Below, in pieces: positions 13,961 through 21,079 of a stretch of DNA of 64,000 nucleotides; within the stretch, counting starts at the first letter, position 1, and each line of letters starts with the position of its first letter. Under the pieces are notes generated by a model that did not search any database, was not told where the DNA came from, and saw only the letters and a list, made by a program, of their open reading frames with translations. Made by a program: the position numbers and the translations under genes. Origin of the DNA: Sphingomonas sp. PsM26 (GTDB taxonomy: Bacteria; Pseudomonadota; Alphaproteobacteria; Sphingomonadales; Sphingomonadaceae); assembly GCA_030433805.1 (NCBI GenBank), contig JARUXA010000014.1:62001-126000 (forward strand), given 5' to 3'.

Positions 13961-14440
13961 TTACAACAGCTTAGCAATATCCGCCTTGATCGCCTCAGGC
14001 TTGGTCGTCGGCGCATAGCGCTCCACGACCTTCCCTCCACGATCCACCAGGAATTTGGTGAAGTTCCACTTGATCCCCCCGGTGCCGAGGAACCCCGGTG
14101 CCTGCGCCTTGAGTTCGGTGAACAACGGGTCGGCGTCCGCGCCGTTGACATCGACCTTGGCGAACATCGGGAAGGTGACGTCATAGGTCAGCGAGCAGAA
14201 GTTGCGGATCTCCTCGGCGTCGCCGGGTTCCTGCGCGCCGAACTGGTTGCACGGGAAGCCGAGCACCGCAAAGCCCTTGTCGGCGAAGCGGCGCTGCAAC
14301 GCCTCCAGCCCGGCATATTGCGGGGTGAAGCCGCATTTGGACGCGGTGTTGACGATCAGCAGCACCTTGCCGGCATAGGCCGACAGATCGACCGGCTTGC
14401 CGTCCGCGCCGGTCACGATGTGGTTGGTGATTCCGCTCAT
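13961..14440 (-). CDS. Glutathione peroxidase family thiol peroxidase
   Basis: The 159-residue protein has the complete peroxidase site: cysteine 36 in VNTASKCGFTPQY in place of selenocysteine, glutamine in FPCNQFGAQEPG, and tryptophan with asparagine in GGIKWNFTKFLVD. Cys-type bacterial members usually reduce hydroperoxides with thioredoxin rather than glutathione. The ATG at 14440 was chosen because it overlaps the stop of the acetyltransferase gene by 4 bp and gives the usual N-terminus. It is the last gene of the lolC-lolD-GNAT operon. Confidence 0.93.
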   Translation of the reverse strand: MSGITNHIVTGADGKPVDLSAYAGKVLLIVNTASKCGFTPQYAGLEALQRRFADKGFAVLGFPCNQFGAQEPGDAEEIRNFCSLTYDVTFPMFAKVDVNGADADPLFTELKAQAPGFLGTGGIKWNFTKFLVDRGGKVVERYAPTTKPEAIKADIAKLL

Positions 14441-15396
14441 GCGGTCTTCCCTTCGTTGCGCGCGAGCAGGAAGCGCAGGTTGCGCTCGACCCCCGCCCAT
14501 TCGCTCGCGATGATCGAATAGACCACGAGATCGCGGATCCGGCCATCCATCAGTTGATGATTGCGCAGCACGCCGTCGCGCTTTGCGCCAAGCCGCTCGA
14601 TCGCCCTTTGCGAGGCCTTGTTGAACCAGTCGGTGCGGATCTGGACCGCGTTGCAGTCCATCACCTCGAACGCGTGTTTGAGCAGGAGGAGCTTCGCCTC
14701 GGTATTGACCCCGCTGCGCTGGACCGACTTTGCGTAGAAGGTGCCGCCGATCTCTAGCCGGCGGTGCGTGGTGTTCATCCGCATGTAGCGGGTGAGGCCG
14801 ACGATGCGGGGGGCTGCGCCTCCCTCCGTTCGGGCTGAAGGGAGTTGAAGTCCTTGCGTGGTGCCTGACCCTTCGACTTCGCTCAGGGCGAACGGAAGGG
14901 GTATGGGTGCGGGGGCCGTGGGCGTCGCGATCCCGGGTTCGGTTCCTGTCCCCTCCTCCGTTCGGGCTGAGCGCAGTCGAAGCCCTTGCGCTGTGCCTGA
15001 TCCTTGGACTTCGCTCAGGGCGAACGGGGGGGTGGTGGCGTGTTCCATCTCCGTCGCGATCCCGCCCTCGGTCCCTGCCCCCACCTCCGTTCGGGCTGAG
15101 CGCAGTCGAAGCCCTTGCGCTGTGCCTGGCCCTTCGACTTCGCTCAGGGCGAACGGGGAGGACGTGGGCTCAGGCACGCACACCGTGAACGGCATCGCAC
15201 GCCCGTAGTCGCGCTCCTTGAACAGCGCCGCCATGAACGCCGCCGGGTCGGTCAGCGTCGAGACGTTGGTGAAGAACAGTTCGCTGATCTTCCCGTCCGC
15301 CGCCGCCGCGACGATGCCGTCGCGGTCCTCAAGCACCGTCGGGCGGAGGATGACATGCTGGCCGACCAGCGTCGGCGGGTCGGTCCAGGCTGTCAT
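14437..15396 (-). CDS. GNAT acetyltransferase (RimJ/RimL type) with three in-frame repeat insertions
   Basis: The ends match a RimJ/RimL-type N-acetyltransferase of about 200 residues. The start is [19 protein letters not shown]. After the insertion the core resumes with [25 protein letters not shown], then [29 protein letters not shown] and [20 protein letters not shown]. Between them, about residues 80-190 come from three tandem copies of repeat family B, each starting PFALSEVEG and containing [10 protein letters not shown]. The insertion lies in the connection between the early strands of the fold, and the frame is preserved. Whether the enzyme remains active is unknown. The gene overlaps lolD upstream and the peroxidase gene downstream by 4 bp each. 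Confidence 0.88.
   Translation of the reverse strand: MTAWTDPPTLVGQHVILRPTVLEDRDGIVAAAADGKISELFFTNVSTLTDPAAFMAALFKERDYGRAMPFTVCVPEPTSSPFALSEVEGPGTAQGLRLRSARTEVGAGTEGGIATEMEHATTPPFALSEVQGSGTAQGLRLRSARTEEGTGTEPGIATPTAPAPIPLPFALSEVEGSGTTQGLQLPSARTEGGAAPRIVGLTRYMRMNTTHRRLEIGGTFYAKSVQRSGVNTEAKLLLLKHAFEVMDCNAVQIRTDWFNKASQRAIERLGAKRDGVLRNHQLMDGRIRDLVVYSIIASEWAGVERNLRFLLARNEGKTA
14826..15156. repeat. Palindromic repeat family B, three tandem copies inside the GNAT gene
   Basis: Three 70-bp copies lie at 14826-14895, 14958-15027 and 15087-15156. Each begins CCGTTCGGGCTGA and ends with TCAGGGCGAACGG, forming an inverted repeat. The repeat periods are 132 and 129 bp, both multiples of three, and the spacers share GTCGCGATCCCG and CCTG-rich parts. 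The whole unit has therefore been duplicated, not the palindrome alone. Confidence 0.92.
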
Positions 15397-16067
15397 GCAA
15401 GCCGTCCTTCGTGGAGCCGGACGACGCGGTCCATCTTGGCCGCGATCCGTTCGTTGTGGGTGGCGACCAGCGCCGCCGAGCCTTCGCCGCGCACCAGCCG
15501 GAGGAACTCCGCCAGCACGATGTCCGCGGTGCCTTCGTCGAGGTTGCCGGTCGGTTCGTCCGCGAGCACCAGCGCGGGCCGGTTGGCGAGCGCGCGCGCG
15601 ACCGCGACGCGCTGCTGCTCGCCGCCCGAAAGCTGGTTGGGGCGATGCGTCAGGCGATGCCCGAGCCCGAGCGCGGTGAGCAGCGCCGCGGCGCGTTCGT
15701 CCGCCTCGGCGCGCGGCCGGTCCTGGATCATCTGGGGGAGGACGACATTCTCGGTCGCGTTGAAATCGGGGAGGAGATGGTGGAACTGATAGACGAAGCC
15801 CAATTGGTCGCGCCGCACCCGCGTCCGCCCGTCGGCGTTGAGCCGCGCGGCTTCCTCGCCCGCGATCCGGATCGACCCGCCGAACCCGCCCTCGAGCAGC
15901 CCGACCGCCTGGAGCATCGTCGACTTGCCCGAGCCCGAGGGGCCGAGCAGCGCGACGATCTCGCCCGCGCCGACGGTGAGATCGACGCTGCGCAGCACGT
16001 CGATCGTCGCGCCGCCCTGGACGAAGCTGCGCGACAGGCCGGTGACGACCAGAACGGGTTCATTCAT
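15393..16067 (-). CDS. lolD: Lipoprotein-releasing ABC transporter ATPase LolD
   Basis: This 224-residue ATPase powers release of outer-membrane lipoproteins from the inner membrane to the carrier LolA. It shows Walker A GPSGSGKS, the Q-loop region [21 protein letters not shown] typical of the LolD/MacB group, the signature [15 protein letters not shown], Walker [14 protein letters not shown] and the switch histidine in ALVATHNE. It overlaps the permease gene by 8 bp and the acetyltransferase gene by 4 bp, so the run is translationally coupled. Confidence 0.95.
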   Translation of the reverse strand: MNEPVLVVTGLSRSFVQGGATIDVLRSVDLTVGAGEIVALLGPSGSGKSTMLQAVGLLEGGFGGSIRIAGEEAARLNADGRTRVRRDQLGFVYQFHHLLPDFNATENVVLPQMIQDRPRAEADERAAALLTALGLGHRLTHRPNQLSGGEQQRVAVARALANRPALVLADEPTGNLDEGTADIVLAEFLRLVRGEGSAALVATHNERIAAKMDRVVRLHEGRLA

Positions 16068-17310
16068 AACGCAGGACCTGGACTGGATCGGTGCTCGCCG
16101 CCTTGAGCGCGGGGTAGAGCGTGGCGAGGAAGCTGAACACCAGCGCCATGAGCGCGATGGCGGTGACCTCGATCGGATCGGTCTTGGACGGCAGTTCGCT
16201 CAGGAACCGGACCGAGGGGTCCCACAGGTTCTGCCCGGTCGCCCATTGCACCGCGTTGACGACATCCTGCCGGAACCACAGGAAGATGAAGCCGAGGATC
16301 AGCCCCGCGACCACACCGAGCGCGCCGATCGTCGTGCCGACCACCATGAAGATGCGGATCATCGCCCCCCTGCTCGCCCCCATCGTCCGCAGGATCGCGA
16401 TGTCGCGGGTCTTGGCGCGGACCAGCATGATCAGCGAGGACAGGATGTTGAAGACGGCGACGAGGATGATGATCGACAGCACCGTGAACATCGCGACCCG
16501 CTCGACGCCAAGCGCCTCGAACAGCTGCGCGTTCATCTGACGCCAGTCCTGCACGACGCCGCTGCGCCCGATCTTGTCGACCAACGGCGCGAGGATCTGG
16601 CCCACGCGGTCGGGGTCGTTGGTCTGGAGCTCGACGATGTTGACCGAATCCCCGAACATCAGGAGCGTCTGCGCGTCCTCGAGCGGCATGATGACATAGG
16701 CCTTGTCGAAGTCGTACACGCCGATCGTGAACACCGCGCCGACGGTGTAGTTGACGATCCTGGGCACGGTGCCAAACGGGGTCGACTGGCCTTGCGGGCT
16801 GATCAGCGAAATCTGGCTGCCGACCACCGCGCCGAGCGAGTCCGCAAGCCCCGATCCGATCGCGATCGTGCCGCTCCCGGGTTTCAGACTGTTGAGCGAG
16901 CCCATCACGACCTTGCTGCCGATCGTCTTGTTCGTGCGAATGTCCGCCCCGCGCATGCCGCGGAGCAATATGCCTTCGACCCGGCCGTTATAGGTGGTCA
17001 TCAACGGCTGCTCGATCAGCGGGGTCGCGCTGGTGACGCCCGGGGTTGTCTCGGCGAGCCCGACGACGCGGCGCCAGTCGGGCATCTGGCCGCCATAGCC
17101 CTGCACGACCGCATGGCCGTTCAATCCGACGATCTTGTCGAAGAGCTCGGCGCGGAAGCCGTTCATCACGCTCATCACGATCACCAGCGCGGCGACGCCG
17201 AGCATCACCGCGACCAGGCTGATGCCCGCAACGAGGAAGATGAACGCCTCGCCCTTGCCCGGGAGCAAATAGCGCCGGGCGATCATGCGTTCGTATCGGG
17301 AAAGGATCAT
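16060..17310 (-). CDS. Lipoprotein-releasing ABC transporter permease LolC/LolE
   Basis: The 416-residue permease has the family plan: a first membrane helix after [20 protein letters not shown], a large periplasmic domain, and three helices in the C-terminal part with [27 protein letters not shown], the coupling helix that contacts LolD. The ATG at 17308-17310 gives the family start [15 protein letters not shown]; the open frame upstream is not conserved-looking. Only one permease gene is present, so it may act as a homodimer (the LolF-type arrangement), though a second could lie elsewhere. Confidence 0.93.
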   Translation of the reverse strand: MILSRYERMIARRYLLPGKGEAFIFLVAGISLVAVMLGVAALVIVMSVMNGFRAELFDKIVGLNGHAVVQGYGGQMPDWRRVVGLAETTPGVTSATPLIEQPLMTTYNGRVEGILLRGMRGADIRTNKTIGSKVVMGSLNSLKPGSGTIAIGSGLADSLGAVVGSQISLISPQGQSTPFGTVPRIVNYTVGAVFTIGVYDFDKAYVIMPLEDAQTLLMFGDSVNIVELQTNDPDRVGQILAPLVDKIGRSGVVQDWRQMNAQLFEALGVERVAMFTVLSIIILVAVFNILSSLIMLVRAKTRDIAILRTMGASRGAMIRIFMVVGTTIGALGVVAGLILGFIFLWFRQDVVNAVQWATGQNLWDPSVRFLSELPSKTDPIEVTAIALMALVFSFLATLYPALKAASTDPVQVLRYE

Positions 17311-17847
17311 AGTGTTCGGTCTGTCCGCCCCCGGGGGTGCTGAAGTGGCTTGCTCTAGGCGGCACGTGCGGGACTGGCAACTGTTGCTACGTGTTGCGCA
17401 ATCGCCACAGCGTAGCCGCAATCGGTTCGCCGCGGCCACATTCCCGGTGACAAGCCCCCGTAACAAACCTAACGCTTTTGTCACTGACACACAGGCAACG
17501 GCCGTGGTTCGGGGATGCTTTCAGCGCCGCCTCAAAGGGCTGGCTGCGAAGGCGAATTGGGGGCTGACGAGCGATCGTCACGCAGGCGCCCGGGTCGGCA
17601 ACGGCCCGGGCGTTTGCTTTTGGGGGAAGGCGCGCGCGCCGGTCTGCGCAGCAGATCCCCCAGAACGGACGGCGCGCGCACAGCGACCCGTCCGACGGCG
17701 GCTTTGCCGACCGGCGTTTCTTTCTTCTTCTTCGGGTTCGCGCTCTCGCGGGGGGTGTCTCTGCTGTACTTCCCCACCCCAACCCCTCCCCTGAAGGGGA
17801 GGGGTTGGGGTGGGGCTGAGCCTCGCAGAGACCCCCGCCCCAGAACT
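17311..17847. other. Long intergenic region with two strong hairpins
   Basis: This 537-bp region has no convincing gene. It contains a strong rightward terminator-like hairpin, CGCCCGGG and CCCGGGCG around GTCGGCAACGG near 17586-17612, followed by GTTTGCTTTT, which could end a small RNA transcribed from about 17480. It also holds a perfect family C palindrome at 17772-17815. An 81-codon leftward frame (17532-17777) and a long rightward frame exist but show no recognisable domain. The first likely promoter for lolC lies at its left edge. Confidence 0.5.
17772..17815. repeat. Palindromic repeat family C, intergenic copy
   Basis: A perfect hairpin with 20-bp arms (17772-17791 and 17796-17815) and a TGAA loop. 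The left arm reads CCCCACCCCAACCCCTCCCC. The same sequence occurs twice, in opposite orientation, within mutL. It lies downstream of the TonB receptor stop codon and might also act in its 3' end. Confidence 0.9.
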
Positions 17848-20307
17848 TCAGAACGACTTGCTGAGCGTCACCCCATAAGTCCGCGGGTCGCCCGGTTGCC
17901 CAACGACCAGTCCGGTGCTCCCCGATTGTGTTGCCAGCACTTCGTAATAATTCTGGCCGAACGCGTTGCGGACCCAGCCGAACACGTTGAAATCGTCGCG
18001 CGCCTTGAACCCCAGACGGAAGTTGCTCAGCGCATAGCCGTTGATGTCGGTATAGAGCGAGCGCGACGGGTTGGACGAGAACTTCGAGCGATAGCTGCCG
18101 TCATAACCGACATAGACCTGCCCCGCGACGCGACCGATCTGCACCGGAACGTCATATTCCGCGCCGTAGGAGAAAGCCCATTTCGACACGCCAGGAAGCC
18201 ACTGCCCCGAGACGTTGCAGCTCGCCGGGCTCAGACCGGATACGCCGGGGGCAGCCGGGGTCTGCCCCGCCGCCACGGTCGTCCCGCCCGACAGCTCGGG
18301 CGGGCACGGCGCATCGACGAACCGGACGTAGCGCGCATCGGTGAACGCGCCATTGGCATAGACGTTGAGCCGCGACGTCGGGCGGAACGCCGAGTCCACC
18401 TCGATCCCGCGCGTCCGCACCTTGCCCGCATTCGCCAGATACCCGCGCAGCACGCCGAGCTGGCCGTTGGTGACGGTCGCCTGATAATCCTCGATCTCGG
18501 TCCAGAAGCCCGCGATGTTGACGGTCGCGCGACGATCGAGGAACTGCGTCTTCAGCCCCAGTTCGAAGTGGTTGACCTTCTCGGGCTTGACCGTCGCCGC
18601 CGACAGGATCGGGTTGTTCGCACCATCCAGCGGCAGGCCCGACAGATTGATCCCGCCCGATTTATAGCTGCGCGCATAGGTCGCATAGGCGTGGATGTCG
18701 CGGGTCACCGTATAAGCGGCGGTGATGTCCCCCGACACGTTCCACTTGTCGAACCGCGGCGTATAGGTCTGTGGTGCCAGCACGCCGCGCTGGTCGGCGT
18801 TGAGCGTCGTGCTGCCCGTTCCCGTCGTGACGACAGAGACATACGACCCGTTCTTCTTGTCGTAATTCACCCGCAGCCCCGGCGCGATCGAAAAGGCATC
18901 GCTCACGTGCCATGTCGCCTTGCCGAACGCCGCGACGCTGGTGTTGGTGAAGCCGATCGTGTTGCGCGCGGTCAGACCGTTCAGGATCGCAGGGTTGCAC
19001 GCGTTCGTCGTCGGCGTCGCGCACCCGCTGGCCCCGGGTCGCACACTGGCACCGGGATTGAGCAGGAACCGGCTCGCGGCCGACCCCTGGATCTGAAGCC
19101 CTTGGGTATCGATCGTCTGGTAGAAGTAGAATGCCCCGAGCACATAGTCGATCTTGCGATTGCCGTTCGAGGCAATCCGCAGTTCCTGGCTATATTGTTC
19201 CTGTTGCGACGGATTGTTCGACGCACTGGTGACGGGCAGACCGATGAAGTCGCGATCGTTCGACGGATCCCAGTCCCAGAACCGCCAGGCCGAGACCGAG
19301 GTCAGCGTCGCCGCGCCAAGATCGAGGTTGGCAACCAGCGATGCCCCGCCAAGCGACTGTTTGGCACGGAGCGGTGTATCCACGTCGGTCACGCGATCGA
19401 ACGCATTGGTCGATGGCACCGCATAGCCCTGCGCTGCCGCCAGCGCCGCATATTGCCGGTTGAGCGGCCGCTGCGTCGCGCCGGTGCGGACATAATATTG
19501 GACGCAGCACTGCGGGTTCTGGCGTGCGTAATCGCCGTACAGCGTCAGATCGAGCGTATCGGTCGGCTTCCACAGCAATTGGCCACGGAAGCCGGTGTTG
19601 TCCTGGCTGTTCAGATATTTATCGCTGCGCACATTGTAGATCGTACCCCGCCGCGACGTGATCGAGGTCGACAGCCGGATCGCCAGCTTGTCGTCGATCA
19701 GCGGACCGGACACCGACGCCTTGCCCTGAAAGAAGTCGTAATTGCCCCCCGACACCTCGACGCGCGCTTCGGGCGAGAAACTCGGCTTGCGCGTGGTGAT
19801 GTTGATTGCACCAGCCGTGGTGTTCTTGCCGTACAGCGTCCCCTGCGGTCCGCGCAGCACCTCGATCCGCTCGGTGTCGGTAAAGTCGAACGTCGCCGAG
19901 GCGATCCGGCTGTAGTAGACTTGATCGACGTAGATGCCGACGCCCTGTTCGATCCCGTCGTTGGTCAGCCCAAACGGTGCGCCGAGCCCGCGAATGTTCG
20001 CCGCCGAATTGCGCGGGTTGGTCGAATAGAATTGCAAGCTGGGCTGTAACTGCGTCAGCCGATTGACGTTGTACGTGCCCGTTTCGGCCAACGCGGTGCC
20101 ACCGATGACCGACATGGCGATCGGAACCGACTGGATCGTCTCGGACCGTCGCCGCGCGGTCACGACGATATCCCCGCCGCCTTGCTGTGCCGTGCCGAGA
20201 CGCCCTTCGGACTGGTCCGTCGCCGCGGGTGCGACCGGTTCGCTCGGGGGAAGCTGGGCGGCAGTCGCCGCTTGCGCGAGCAGGACGAGCGGAAGGTGCG
20301 CAAACAT
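17848..20307 (-). CDS. TonB-dependent outer-membrane receptor
   Basis: The 819-residue protein starts with a signal peptide ending near ATAAQ, then the plug domain opening DIVVTARRRSETIQSVPIAMSVI and containing IRGLGAPFG and IEVLRGPQGTLYGKNTTAGAINI, the plug core motif. The remaining 600 residues form the 22-strand barrel, ending with YGVTLSKSF and a terminal phenylalanine as outer-membrane barrels require. The form with VPIAMSVI and the FDFTDTERIEVLRGPQG stretch is common among sphingomonad receptors for complex organic substrates and iron chelates. No transporter, enzyme or regulator gene sits beside it, so the ligand cannot be inferred. The C-terminal barrel includes a Cys pair (QCCVQYY) of unknown meaning. 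Confidence 0.93.
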   Translation of the reverse strand: MFAHLPLVLLAQAATAAQLPPSEPVAPAATDQSEGRLGTAQQGGGDIVVTARRRSETIQSVPIAMSVIGGTALAETGTYNVNRLTQLQPSLQFYSTNPRNSAANIRGLGAPFGLTNDGIEQGVGIYVDQVYYSRIASATFDFTDTERIEVLRGPQGTLYGKNTTAGAINITTRKPSFSPEARVEVSGGNYDFFQGKASVSGPLIDDKLAIRLSTSITSRRGTIYNVRSDKYLNSQDNTGFRGQLLWKPTDTLDLTLYGDYARQNPQCCVQYYVRTGATQRPLNRQYAALAAAQGYAVPSTNAFDRVTDVDTPLRAKQSLGGASLVANLDLGAATLTSVSAWRFWDWDPSNDRDFIGLPVTSASNNPSQQEQYSQELRIASNGNRKIDYVLGAFYFYQTIDTQGLQIQGSAASRFLLNPGASVRPGASGCATPTTNACNPAILNGLTARNTIGFTNTSVAAFGKATWHVSDAFSIAPGLRVNYDKKNGSYVSVVTTGTGSTTLNADQRGVLAPQTYTPRFDKWNVSGDITAAYTVTRDIHAYATYARSYKSGGINLSGLPLDGANNPILSAATVKPEKVNHFELGLKTQFLDRRATVNIAGFWTEIEDYQATVTNGQLGVLRGYLANAGKVRTRGIEVDSAFRPTSRLNVYANGAFTDARYVRFVDAPCPPELSGGTTVAAGQTPAAPGVSGLSPASCNVSGQWLPGVSKWAFSYGAEYDVPVQIGRVAGQVYVGYDGSYRSKFSSNPSRSLYTDINGYALSNFRLGFKARDDFNVFGWVRNAFGQNYYEVLATQSGSTGLVVGQPGDPRTYGVTLSKSF

Positions 20308-20437
20308 AATGATCCCCTTTTCGGGTTTTCCCGAGTCGGGGCATAATGCCTATCATTCGAGGGGACTTTCACGCCGTATTGTTCTTTGGACGGCGAAAGG
20401 CTGGCTTTAGCCGGTTTGAAAATCGCTCGACGACCCT

Positions 20438-20466
20438 CTTGAACCGGGTTTGCGCAAACCCAAATC
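20438..20466 (+). promoter_or_regulatory. Sigma-32-like heat-shock promoter with internal palindrome
   Basis: CTTGAA (20438-20443) and CCCAAATC (20459-20466) are spaced by 15 bp, close to the heat-shock sigma factor consensus CTTGAA and CCCCAT. The spacer and the first bases of the -10 box form a perfect 16-bp palindrome, GGGTTTGCGCAAACCC (20446-20461), which could be an operator. It drives hsp20. Confidence 0.65.
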
Positions 20467-20473
20467 TACGGCG

Positions 20474-20567
20474 TGCGGTGCCGTAATGGGCCGCACCGGG
20501 CCAGGTCGCACAGCAGTGGACCGGGCTTGCATACCAACGATGTACCTCGCTTTTGAAGGAGACCATC
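20474..20567 (+). promoter_or_regulatory. ROSE-like RNA thermometer in the hsp20 leader
   Basis: The predicted 5' leader ends in a hairpin at 20546-20561. CUCGCUU pairs with AAGGAG around a UUG loop, with the G at 20549 bulged. This reproduces the ROSE core, in which U(U/C)GCU pairs with AGGA of the ribosome-binding site and leaves an unpaired G. A second hairpin, GTGCGG pairing with CCGCAC, lies upstream near 20475-20500. ROSE elements repress small heat-shock genes at low temperature in alphaproteobacteria. Confidence 0.72.
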
Positions 20568-21038
20568 ATGCGTCAGTTCGATCTAACCCCATACCGCCGC
20601 TCGACCGTCGGCTTCGACCGTCTGTTCGACATGCTCGAGGCCAATTCGCGGCAATCGAGCGCGGATAATTACCCGCCGTTCAACCTCGAGCGGCTTGATA
20701 CCGACCGCTATCGCATCACGATCGCCGTCGCCGGCTTCGGGCGCGATGACATCGAGATCACCGCGCAGCAGAACCTGTTGCAGGTTCGCGGGCGCAAGGA
20801 CGACAAGGACAGCGCATCCGCGTCGTTCCTCCATCTCGGCATCGCCAACCGCAGCTTCGAGCGTCGCTTCGAACTCGCCGATTTCGTGCGGGTCGAGGAC
20901 GCGCGGCTGAACGACGGGCTGCTCGTGATCGACCTGATCCGCGAAGTCCCCGAGGCGATGAAGCCCAAGACGATCGCGATCAAGACCGGCGCGCCGCTGG
21001 TCGCGGTCGAGCAAACGGATGACGCTCAGGCGGCCTAA
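20568..21038 (+). CDS. Small heat-shock protein Hsp20
   Basis: The 156-residue protein is an alpha-crystallin chaperone of the IbpA class, which holds unfolding proteins for later refolding. The N-terminus FDLTPYRRSTVGFDRLFDML is typical of class A members of alphaproteobacteria. The crystallin domain includes YRITIAVAGFGRDDIEITAQQNLLQVRGRK and HLGIANRSFERRFELADFVRVEDARLNDGLLVIDL. The C-terminal tail has the IxI-like segment KTIAI. The start at 20568 has GAAGGAG eight bases upstream, which is the sequence masked by the thermometer. A strong hairpin terminates it. Confidence 0.95.
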   Translation: MRQFDLTPYRRSTVGFDRLFDMLEANSRQSSADNYPPFNLERLDTDRYRITIAVAGFGRDDIEITAQQNLLQVRGRKDDKDSASASFLHLGIANRSFERRFELADFVRVEDARLNDGLLVIDLIREVPEAMKPKTIAIKTGAPLVAVEQTDDAQAA

Positions 21039-21046
21039 TCCGTGTC

Positions 21047-21072
21047 GGCACCCGGGCGAACGCCCGGGTGCC
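21047..21072. terminator. Hairpin terminator between hsp20 and the DUF3857 gene
   Basis: GGCACCCGGGC (21047-21057) pairs perfectly with GCCCGGGTGCC (21062-21072) around GAAC. It sits in the 41-bp gap between two convergent genes. A weak T run follows, so it may act in both directions. Confidence 0.65.
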
Positions 21073-21079
21073 GTTGCGA

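Noticed and set aside
14826..15156. Regular repeats as a CRISPR array
   Set aside because: The units are 70-bp palindromes with similar spacers inside a coding gene. Spacers are not unique and no cas genes are near.
17515..20049. An 844-codon rightward frame opposite the TonB receptor
   Set aside because: It is a GC-rich antisense shadow; the leftward frame has plug and barrel motifs and a signal peptide.
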